DNA of 64,000 nt from Clavulina sp. PMI_390 (lineage: Eukaryota > Basidiomycota > Agaricomycetes > Cantharellales > Hydnaceae), in the NCBI GenBank assembly GCA_015039315.1, contig WIDE01000055.1, forward strand, positions 128,621 to 192,620, read 5' to 3'. The notes beneath the pieces are model-generated. The model worked only from the letters and a program-made list of their open reading frames with translations, made no database searches and was not told where the DNA came from. A program made the position numbers and the translations under genes. Below, piece after piece: positions 55,305 to 64,000 of the stretch (positions within the stretch are counted from its first letter, which is position 1; every line of letters starts with the position of its first letter).

Positions 55305-57378
55305 ATGACTGGTAGGGTCCTCGCAAGAGGGACAGCATGCCTTCGTTGTCACAAGCTCAAATCAGTGCGTTTGAGAATCCCCTTATGATTAACTTGTCTA
55401 TTTGATTCTTAACTTGGTATTAACGCTGGCAAGAGATGCTCTGGTTCGAAACCGGCATGCTTTCGATGCCACCGTCTGCAGCAACAATGTGTTTACCCCA
55501 GCGAGCGACGTGGGTTCCTCCCAATGGAGATTCGTGTTACCGCTTCGTTAGAAGCGGAGTCAAAAGCGAATCAGGCACTGCTGTCCGCAAAGCACAATCT
55601 TTCCATAATGTCGGCAAGACTTCGACGGCAGATCAAAGAACTAGGAGCATCTCATAAGCAACCACTTCACAGCTCGTTGCCAATATACATGTGCTGGAAA
55701 GAGGGGAATCTCGCTCCAACCACTTCGCGCCCTCTGACTGGCGAGACATCTATCGAAGAATTTCCGCGACAGGAACATACGTATAGTACCGAGAGACTAA
55801 CCGCGGAACACACCTTGGATTCATTCCAATGGGCAAGAGGGGAGGAGCTCCCATCAACAATGTCACTCTACCTGTACGTCTGGTTATTTTTGCATCACCC
55901 CCACGATTTAATTGTTGAGCTTGTAGTATTGGAATATTCTTACCATACCGCCTACATTTCAACTTTTTCATTCCACTTCCCAACTTTGTCGATCATCTAT
56001 CCCTACCGCCTTCAGACTCGACATCAGTCCACTCTTGCTTGCGTGATGCATGCCATCTCGCGGCATCCAACATTCTTGGGGGGCGATGGGCTGATCTAGA
56101 GCCCTATTTCGCGGAGCGCACACGTCAATATCTCGGAGAGGCTCTCATGCTCGCTAATCGCGACCGTGTCATGCAATTTCTCTGGGCGAGCGTTATTTTG
56201 GCCAGTTATTTTGCTAGAGTGAGGAGGGTTCAAGAAGGCAGTGCGGTCATCTCACCTGCGAGCCATTTGGCGAGGGCTTGCGGTCTCGGATCCACCCACA
56301 ACCCCGATTCTGAACGTGGTTATAGTCCAGACCAATTTTTATTTCCTCCCCCTCTGACTGAGGACGAGGCACTTGAGCGGCTGTGGCTAGCGCAATCAAT
56401 CTTCATGGCTGATCGATCCTTAAGTTTGCTGAGCGGATGCCCCGTAAACTTTTTCTGCAATGGTAGGTGGCGGCCTGCTATGGATCAGGCTGAAATCACC
56501 TATCCTTGGTTCAAGGTCTGTTATCTTTCGCGTTCTCTATAGCTAATATCTCACATATGATAAACTGTCTCACAGATGTCAATGGTAGATAATGGAACCT
56601 TGTCAAATATGTGGCATTCGGAGATCCACCGCAATGTCTCTATTACACAGCTTTTTCTAGAAGTGACCGCCTTCCTGCTGTCTGTTCACAGTGGGTCAAT
56701 CTTTTACCGCATTTTGAATACTGAATAATATCTTCACAACCGCTTCAGCAAATCAGTCCTTAAGCGACGAAGCGGTCACCTCCTCCCTCAAGTCCTTCGT
56801 CCGTTTTCATGACATCAGAATCCCTCCTCTTTCTAAAGCGATCAAAGATTCAAACTCCAGCATACTCTTCTCGCATACAACACTATACGGGGCTTCTCTT
56901 ATTCTTCATTGTGTGAATGCTAGGAAACATGCTGAGGATCGAGCTGAAATGCTTCGATGCGCGGAGAAGCTGGTGGAGGTTTGCAAGGAGCTACAGGGTC
57001 ACGACCAGCTTCGAATATTGCAAGCTTCTCTCTTACCGATGGTTGGTTCAGTTCCACCCTGTCAAAGTGACGCCTTTGAAAAAGAGTTGTTCTGGTTGTA
57101 GGTTCACGCCATGAATGCTACTCGGGTTTTTGCCTATGAGCTGCAGAGATCTGATGTGCAAAAAAATCCGGCTCTTTCCACTGAATACTGTCGCTCAATT
57201 GGGGTTTTGCTCGATTTCCTCACAGATATGACGGCACTATATCCAGCTTGGAGTGAGTGATGAAACTCATCCGTCTGCTCGATCACCACAGTGCAACATC
57301 TAATCGATCTCTCTAGCGGACTCTCTTACATTGATTGAAGGCAATCTCAATTCCGCTGTGTATTGCCTCAAGAGCTGA
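55305..57378 (+). CDS. Zn(II)2Cys6 transcription factor, tandem copy R4
   Basis: Seven exons: 55305-55364, 55434-55873, 55927-56515, 56576-56690, 56749-57041, 57102-57252 and 57317-57378; 569 residues. The zinc cluster is Cys12, 15, 22, 29, 32 and 39 (CLRCHKLKSRC, then SGSKPACFRCHRLQQQC). Middle blocks: GIFLPYRLHFNFFIPLPNFV, CLRDACHLAASNILGGRW, FLWASVILASYFARVRR, RLWLAQSIFMADRSLSLLSG, then TLSNMWHSEIHRNVSI, LKSFVRFHDIRIPPLS and YCRSIGVLLDFLTD. Exon 2 is 18 nt shorter than in R2 and R3, because the linker between cluster and middle domain is shorter; the other internal exons are identical in length. The reading frame is intact throughout. Confidence 0.88.
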
Positions 57379-57691
57379 CAAGGAAATTTTCCGAATGTTT
57401 GCCGCTAGAGCGTCGAGTTTCTACCCCTTGTAAACGTTTTCCAAGTACCGCTTGAGAGTACATCATGGCGGATCCTGAGCTTGGTGGTAGCCCCAGACTA
57501 AGACTGGAATTATCATTACGCGGCGCGAGATACCAGGAAGATATTTGTCAAAAAAAGCATGCAATTCATGAAGGGAAACGCCGCTCCATGGCAGATCCCC
57601 AGTAGATGATGTGGTCAGCCCGATCCACGACGCGGTCTAAGCCTCCTCTGGCGTCAGAGTGGCCGGATTACTTAACACATCCCATACCCTT

Positions 57692-57704
57692 GGGTCAAAG
57701 ACCC
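57692..57704. promoter_or_regulatory. Inverted repeat GGGTC-N3-GACCC before the regulator relic
   Basis: A variant of the shared element with a 3-bp spacer, 57-69 bp before the position matching the R4 start codon. Probably a decayed or shortened operator left with the relic. Confidence 0.35.
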
Positions 57705-57760
57705 CATCTGGAGCTTGATTAGACTCTCAGCTAATCTGTCACTTCATGTGCTTGCAAAGG

Positions 57761-57879
57761 AGGGCTGGCAGGATTCTCACAATAGGGACTCATCCGCTCG
57801 TCCCCTGTCGCTGGAAGCCTCTCCGAGGCTCATCAAAGACACGATCAACACGGCTATAGAATTGCTGTCAATCTCATGA
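57761..57879 (+). pseudogene. Relic of a Zn2Cys6 regulator: first and last exons fused
   Basis: 57765-57789 matches R4 exon 1 at 20 of 25 bases (CTGGCAGGATTCTCACAATA against CTGGTAGGGTCCTCGCAAGA). The start codon is AGG where R4 has ATG, and the first cysteine is lost. Near 57815 the sequence passes directly into the equivalent of exon 7 (CTCTCCGAGGCTCATCAAAG, then ACAC), reading SPRLIKDTINTAIELLSIS and a stop at 57877-57879, against SPELIKDTLAAAIRSLTN in R2. Exons 2-6, about 2 kb, are missing. It is an internally deleted fifth copy of the array. Confidence 0.8.
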
Positions 57880-58437
57880 GTATGGTCAAGTCTCCTTCGT
57901 CTATAATCGGGCTACGAGTTCACTATGCATAGGCGCCGTGTTAGTGTGAACGCCACCCCTTCCACGGTTTCCCGAATCCACGTAGAGCTTATTTCAAGCA
58001 CCCATTCATATTGGATTAGGGAATAGTAACCTAGAGAATTCTGGTGCTTTGACTCCAATCATAAATATGATAAGTCTAGCAAGTTTGTTGGCGAATTTCC
58101 TTCTGTAGATCTCTCCCTCACAATACATCTTAGGCTCTTCGACATACTATTATGTGTTATCACGTTTCTGTCGCTGTAACTGGATGCGTGTCATTCAATA
58201 AGACCCTTGACACAATCTTGGCGCTCTTCATCACCAAGCAAGGTGACAGCTTGTGTGGAAGAATACGCTGCTTGGCTATTCTTGGCAAGAAATGCCAGTG
58301 AGTCAAAGACGAGAGGGTCCAACGTTGTTAGGGGGATGAGGCCTCGTAACTAGTCAACAGGTCACTCTGGTGTACGTATCAATGTTCAACTGTCATGTGT
58401 AATTGCTTCCGATCGACAACCTTGAGGTAAACCAGCT
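57880..58437. other. Spacer between the relic and R5
   Basis: About 560 bases with no gene, repeat or RNA that I can support. Confidence 0.4.
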
Positions 58438-58449
58438 GGTCGACCGACC
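58438..58449. promoter_or_regulatory. Inverted repeat GGTCG-N2-CGACC before regulator R5
   Basis: Same half-sites as before R4 but with a 2-bp spacer, 57-68 bp before the R5 start. Confidence 0.45.
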
Positions 58450-58505
58450 ACCTACGACAGCCTGCATCGAAGCCAAAAGTATCTCAAATTGAACCCTAAC
58501 ATCTG

Positions 58506-60592
58506 ATGGGCAGGGATGGTTCAAGAGGAACTGCGTGTCTCCGCTGTCACAGGCTCAAATTAGTGCGTTTGCATGCATCATCACTTCTTGCTCGGAAGCA
58601 CTATATGATGCCATTGTTCCTAGAGATGTTCCAGGTCTAGACCAAGCTGTAATCGATGTCATCGTTTCCAAAAACCCTGTGCCTACCCCGGAGACCCGCT
58701 TCAGCCGCCTGGGAGCCCGCCAACGAAACTCCTTCAGGCCCGCTTGTTGGAGTTGGAGGTGACCACGAATAAGATGCTCCTGTCCTCAAGACACAATCTT
58801 GCCATAATTTCAGCGGGACTGCGAGAGCGAATCAAGCGCATTGGGACGTTGCCTGGGCAGCAGCCGCCGCCATACGACTCAATCCCAATATATATACCCT
58901 GTGAAGAGGGAGAGCCGGATCCACTGGTGCGGCAATTTCCGGGTAGTAGGAGACTCATTGCAGAAGATCTACAAGATGGAGATACCCACAATACTGAAAG
59001 ATGGATCGTGGAAGATACCCTGAACTCTTTTAATTGGGTGAAAGGACAGGAACTGCCGCTCTCGATGTCCTTGTACCTGTACGTCACACCATCCTTCGTC
59101 CACGGTCACTTTCTAAGCTCTGGTTCTATAGCACTGAGATATTTCTACCGTATCGCTTACACTTCAACTTCTTCATCCCTCTTCCCAACTTCCTCCGCCG
59201 TCTTTCCCTCTCCCATTCACATCCCGAATCTACCCACCCCTGTTTACGGAATGCTTGCCACCTCGCGGCGTGCAACGTTCTTGGAGGGCGCTGGGCCGAT
59301 CTCGAGCCTTACTTTGCTGAGCGGACTCGCCAGTTTCTCGAGGAGGCTTTGATGCACGCTGATCGTGACCACATCACCCAATTCCTCTGGGCCAGTGTTC
59401 TCTTGGCCTCTTACCTCCTAAGAGCTCGGAGAGTCAGAGAAAGCTACGCGGTCATCTCTCCGGCCAGCAATTTGTCGATGGCTTGTGGTCTCTCATCAAG
59501 TCACAACACGGAGTCTGAGCCTGAGTATAGGCCAGATCAGTTCCTACTACCTCCGCCTGCTAGCGAGACTGAAGCACTGGAACGCATCTGGCTGGCGTCC
59601 TCGATCTTCATGACTGACCACTCGCTAAGCCTGTTGATGGGATGTTCGGGGACTTTGGTCTGCGATCCACGGTGGCGGCCTGACATGGACGAGGGTGAGA
59701 TTGGTTATTCATGGTTCAAGGTTTGTGTCGCGACTTCATGACAATATATAGCGACTTGACATTCTGCCGCTGCTTGCATAGATACCAAGAGTGGATAACG
59801 AACGATTGTCAAAGATTTGGCAGTCCGATATCCATCGAAACATCTCTATCACGCTCCTGTTCATCGAGGTAACTGGCTTCGTGCTCTCAGCTCATAGTAT
59901 GTGGCTCATCCCTTGCTGTTCATTTTTTAATATATTCATTCCTGCTTTTCCAGAAAGCCAATCCAGCGGGGATGTAGCCAGCATCGCGCTTCTCAACTCC
60001 TTCATAAACTTTCATAACACGACAATTCCTCCACTTTCCGATGCTGCCAATAACTCCAACTCTAATATTCTGCTCTCGCACGCAATGCTATACGGTACTT
60101 CAGCTATTTTTTACAGTCTGTTTGCAAGGAAAGACCCCAAGGCAAGAGGTGAAATGGTTCGCTGTGCGCAAAAGCTGGTGGAGGTTTGCAAGCAGCTTCA
60201 AGGGCATAAACGCCTTCACATTATGCAAACATCGCTTGTGCCAATGGTGAGCGGCTCTTCTCCGCTGTGTGATGCACTCTAATAATATGGCTGATGCAAA
60301 TCCAAGTTTCATATGCTGAACGCTATCCGAATCTTTGCTCATGAATTGCGGAGACACGACGCTGAGGAAAACCCAACTATTTCCACGGAATACTGTTATT
60401 CTATCCAGGTTGTTCTTGACTTTCTTGGTGGTATGACGGCATTGTATCCGGCCTGGAGTGAGTCATCACACTAGCTCTATATTGGCGTGACCATCCCGCC
60501 TGATGCAACTCATTTTACTTTTATTTTTAGAGGATTCTCCCGAGCTTGTCAAGGGAACACTCACTTCTGCCATGGAGTCATTGAAGATATGA
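58506..60592 (+). CDS. Zn(II)2Cys6 transcription factor, tandem copy R5
   Basis: Seven exons: 58506-58562, 58624-59078, 59132-59720, 59782-59896, 59954-60246, 60307-60457 and 60531-60592; 573 residues. The zinc cluster is Cys11, 14, 21, 28, 31 and 38 (CLRCHRLKLRC, then SRSRPSCNRCHRFQKPC). Middle blocks: EIFLPYRLHFNFFIPLPNFL, HPCLRNACHLAACNVLGG, FLWASVLLASYLLRARR, RIWLASSIFMTDHSLSLLMG, then RLSKIWQSDIHRNISI, LNSFINFHNTTIPPLS and YCYSIQVVLDFLGG. Exons 3-7 keep the array's standard lengths (589, 115, 293, 151, 62). It is the last copy before the assembly gap, so the array may continue into the gap. Confidence 0.88.
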
Positions 60593-60866
60593 ATCATGGA
60601 TTCCCTCTTACCTACTTCCACTATTTCCTTCGCTAGCCTCGACTGATGAAACATTGTAGCCATACACCTAGGATTTTTCAAGCCATTTAATCGATTCTTA
60701 GCCCATGTTGAAGGGCTGCTAACTCGATAACGACCATGTTTTGGCCTCTGAATTGGCCTGACGAGGGTGCAGAGATATAGCTGGCGACGGCCCAGGCATT
60801 ATCTCCGTTTTAAGCCTCCTTCGATGAAGCTACCATCATTTTAGGGAGTCTGCTGCCTCGCAGTGA

Positions 60867-61751
60867 NNNNNNNNNNNNNNNNNNNNNNNNNNNNNNNNNN
60901 NNNNNNNNNNNNNNNNNNNNNNNNNNNNNNNNNNNNNNNNNNNNNNNNNNNNNNNNNNNNNNNNNNNNNNNNNNNNNNNNNNNNNNNNNNNNNNNNNNNN
61001 NNNNNNNNNNNNNNNNNNNNNNNNNNNNNNNNNNNNNNNNNNNNNNNNNNNNNNNNNNNNNNNNNNNNNNNNNNNNNNNNNNNNNNNNNNNNNNNNNNNN
61101 NNNNNNNNNNNNNNNNNNNNNNNNNNNNNNNNNNNNNNNNNNNNNNNNNNNNNNNNNNNNNNNNNNNNNNNNNNNNNNNNNNNNNNNNNNNNNNNNNNNN
61201 NNNNNNNNNNNNNNNNNNNNNNNNNNNNNNNNNNNNNNNNNNNNNNNNNNNNNNNNNNNNNNNNNNNNNNNNNNNNNNNNNNNNNNNNNNNNNNNNNNNN
61301 NNNNNNNNNNNNNNNNNNNNNNNNNNNNNNNNNNNNNNNNNNNNNNNNNNNNNNNNNNNNNNNNNNNNNNNNNNNNNNNNNNNNNNNNNNNNNNNNNNNN
61401 NNNNNNNNNNNNNNNNNNNNNNNNNNNNNNNNNNNNNNNNNNNNNNNNNNNNNNNNNNNNNNNNNNNNNNNNNNNNNNNNNNNNNNNNNNNNNNNNNNNN
61501 NNNNNNNNNNNNNNNNNNNNNNNNNNNNNNNNNNNNNNNNNNNNNNNNNNNNNNNNNNNNNNNNNNNNNNNNNNNNNNNNNNNNNNNNNNNNNNNNNNNN
61601 NNNNNNNNNNNNNNNNNNNNNNNNNNNNNNNNNNNNNNNNNNNNNNNNNNNNNNNNNNNNNNNNNNNNNNNNNNNNNNNNNNNNNNNNNNNNNNNNNNNN
61701 NNNNNNNNNNNNNNNNNNNNNNNNNNNNNNNNNNNNNNNNNNNNNNNNNNN
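60867..61751. other. Assembly gap (run of N)
   Basis: 885 undetermined bases. The ORFs that appear to span it are artefacts. It lies just beyond R5, at the end of a tandem array where short-read assembly often fails. Confidence 0.99.
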
Positions 61752-61950
61752 TCATCGACCCCGGGCTGCAGCGGAGTATATTCACTACAGTATGGCAGCT
61801 GGATCCTATATGATTATATTTGACACAGTTTATAATGGAACACAAGTCATCAGGAGCACTTTGGCACCACCACTGCCCACATCAACGCCAAACACAACCA
61901 CACATTGTCTCAGTCGCCTGCGCTGGGCACACTAAAGCACGTTCCCTGGC

Positions 61951-64000
61951 ATGTCAACCACCTCTTCATCGCCCAGCGAAGCCACTACGAAGTCAGAGCG
62001 AGAGCAATTTGTCCATCGGATAGCTGTCAAGCTATCTCGATTCCTCAACACACTCAACCCAAATGAAGGACTAGCGAATACTGTCGTTAACTTCGGAAAG
62101 ACATACGCAGACGACATTCCCAAATTCAAGACTTGTAAGCTCTTATTGCTGTGGCTTCGTTCATTCACTCACTAGCTCTATCGACTTAGCTGCGCGAACG
62201 TTTGGCAAGTTCGATGATGCGTTCTTGGAGGAGTTGCACTCAGAAATCCTGAGTTTCTTAAAACAAGAGGAAATTGGGCACTTCGTCCATGCTCCAAAAG
62301 GAATTGAGGTCGTCGAGAGCGATATATTGGCTCCGGAACCCGTGAGGAAGGGTGGACTTGTCCGCCCAGATTCAGTATGTGGCTTTCACCACTGTAGTTC
62401 TTTTGGAATGATGTTTTGACGACCATTTGTCCTCATCCAGCAACACAAATTCAAGCAGCCCGTGAAACTAGAGCCTCCTACACCTCGAGAATCAGGCTAT
62501 GGACTGGACAAGCTGGCTGTTGAGAAACGGAAGGCAGCCGCGATGGAGTCGAGCAGGAAAAAAGCCAAACTCTCTGACGATGCTATGGACGTAGATCCGT
62601 CTTCGACTGGCGGCCTCTTCAAAGGTTAGTCAACAATTTTCTGAGTACCACACAAGGTGCTAACCCCAGTTTCAGTTCCTTCCCTCCCTGCTTCGAAATC
62701 CAACTTGCGAGAGCGAGTGCCGGCGACTCCTTCCCATCCCGGCGGGCTTTCTGAAGTAGCTAGGCAGCGATTAGAAGAGCGAAGGCGCTCTCGAGACCAG
62801 CCACAAGGTATGGCACTGTCGCTTCTTCATTCTGCAGCTCCATTTGACCACCACTCTGTGTAGGTGATGGCGGAATCTCCTCACAATCCCAAAAAGAGCC
62901 GAGTTCAGAAGCTCCTCGTGGCCTGGGCGACTTCCAACGTCGCTCTAACCGTGCCGAACGAGAGCGTGATCGACAACGCGAGGAGGCGCGCTCAAACGAC
63001 CGACCGCGCGATAATGGATGGAACCGCCCCAACGACCGTGACCGCCCAAGAAGCTGGACCGACGCGACTCCTGTTGCAACACCACGAAACGGCCGCGATG
63101 ATGCTCCTAGCGTGCGTGTACCGAACATAGCGTGGGACTCCACCCCTCGGAGACAGGGAGGTCCTGGTGGAAGTCGAGATGCGGGATGGGGCGGTGCCAA
63201 AGACAGAAAATGGGATGCAGCAACCCCAAGAACTACTCGAGGAGGCGATGATGACCTCGACGATGGTCCTGATCGAGGAAATGTGATGGAAGGCCGCGAG
63301 TGGGAGGAAGAAGAGCTAAAGCTGGACAGGGACTGGTACATGTCAAGCGAAGGTGGCGCTGTGAGTGATCGTATTTCCATAAGTCAGAGCCACCAAATAC
63401 TTAATTTACTCTCAGATGGATGAGGAGTTCAACCCTCTGGCTCAGTACGACGATCTCGAGGCATCAAGAACCCTTGAACTTGCGAACAAGAAAGTCGTGA
63501 GTGACCTTGCTCTCCCAAAATGTCCCACCCAGTCTCTCACCCCCTCTTCTCTACAGAAACGCGTTTCCGCTCGGCAAGCTCAATATGTGTGTCATACCTT
63601 CACATTATTCTCTTCGTGCATAACCTCTTCAATTTTCGATGTAGAATGCCGATAACGATATGTGGGAGAAGAACAGAATGCTTACATCGGGTGTGGCTCA
63701 ACGCTCTGAAGTCGATCTCGACTTCGAGGATGAGTCCGAATCCACTGTTCACGTTATTGTCCATGATCTTAAACCCCCATTCCTCGACGGTCGCACCGTT
63801 TTCACCAAACAGCTTGAACCGATCAACCCCATCCGTGACCCCACCTCTGATATTGCCGCTTTCTCCAAGAAAGGGAGCGCTCTCGTACGTGAGAAGCGGG
63901 AGCAAGCAGAGAGGCAAAAGGCAGCAGCCAAGCTTGCTGCTCTCGGCGGAACTGCACTCGGAAATATTATGGGCGTGAAGGATGAAGAAGCCGAGGCTGA
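61951..64000 (+). CDS. PRP16: Pre-mRNA splicing factor PRP16/DHX38 (DEAH-box ATPase), 5' part
   Basis: Eight exons in the window: 61951-62134, 62190-62374, 62441-62624, 62676-62807, 62864-63360, 63416-63496, 63557-63586 (30 nt) and 63645 onward; 549 codons, running off the window end. PRP16 remodels the spliceosome after step 1 of splicing. The visible part is the regulatory N-terminus: an opening helical region ([20 protein letters not shown]), a KKAK basic stretch, an Arg/Asp-rich RS-like segment, then the family core [107 protein letters not shown] and [15 protein letters not shown]. These blocks are diagnostic for DHX38/Prp16 among DEAH helicases. The catalytic helicase domains lie beyond the window. 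Confidence 0.92.

Noticed and set aside
60841..61845. Two long frames crossing the N run
   Set aside because: They consist almost entirely of undetermined codons and are artefacts of the assembly gap.
1..64000. Transposable elements and horizontal transfer
   Set aside because: No reverse transcriptase, transposase, long terminal repeats or abrupt change in base composition was seen; the duplications are explained by tandem copying.

Overview
The window is eukaryotic nuclear DNA from a fungus, most likely an Agaricomycete basidiomycete with a Rhizoctonia-like gene repertoire. That placement is inferred. The support is many short introns (about 50-90 nt, GT-AG) in almost every gene, Ser/Pro-rich fungal hypothetical proteins, a RIM9/PalI membrane protein, Zn(II)2Cys6 regulators and large local families of fast-evolving F-box genes. 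There are no operons, no convincing tRNA or rRNA gene, no CRISPR array and no recognisable transposon. An 885-base run of N (60867-61751) is an assembly gap. Exon borders were set by hand from splice sites, reading-frame continuity and comparison among paralogues in the window.

Layout. 0-9.7 kb: RIM9/PalI-like pH-sensing protein (-), a large unknown Ser-rich protein (-), the first F-box gene of a seven-member family called here family A (+), a broken 3' piece of a sister copy, and a small Hva1/TUDOR-domain protein (-). 9.7-11.7 kb has no gene I can support. 11.8-13.5 kb: unknown low-complexity protein (+). 13.7-21.9 kb: four more family A F-box genes (three -, one +), the last two head to head over 162 bp. 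22.6-26.8 kb: voltage-gated proton channel (-), mitochondrial ribosomal protein of the L51/S25/CI-B8 fold (-), unknown multi-pass membrane protein (+). 27.0-30.6 kb: two tandem leucine-rich F-box genes (-); the duplication also copied the tail of the membrane-protein gene. 31.0-33.1 kb: branched-chain aminotransferase (-). 33.9-36.5 kb: coiled-coil protein with a C-terminal HPD-containing J-like segment (+). 37.4-39.5 kb: a Zn(II)2Cys6 regulator (+). 40.7-41.8 kb: a small F-box protein (+). 42.3-46.8 kb: two family A F-box genes with a decayed third copy between them (-). 47.0-48.6 kb: F-box protein resembling FBXO31 (-). 49.7-60.6 kb: a head-to-tail array of four Zn(II)2Cys6 regulators (+) that share exon lengths, plus a relic in which the first and last exons are fused. 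61.95 kb to the end: 5' part of PRP16/DHX38 (+), cut by the window edge.

How it fits together. Single-copy housekeeping genes (RIM9, proton channel, mitoribosomal protein, BCAT, PRP16) are interleaved with blocks of recent tandem duplication: family A F-box genes, LRR-type F-box genes and Zn2Cys6 regulators. Each block carries relics of lost copies that kept the 3' end, as expected from unequal crossing-over. The most interesting signal is an inverted repeat, GGTYG-N6-CGACC or a close variant, 60-100 bp upstream of each of the four tandem Zn2Cys6 genes. A decayed form also sits upstream of the relic. I read it as a candidate self- or cross-regulatory operator.
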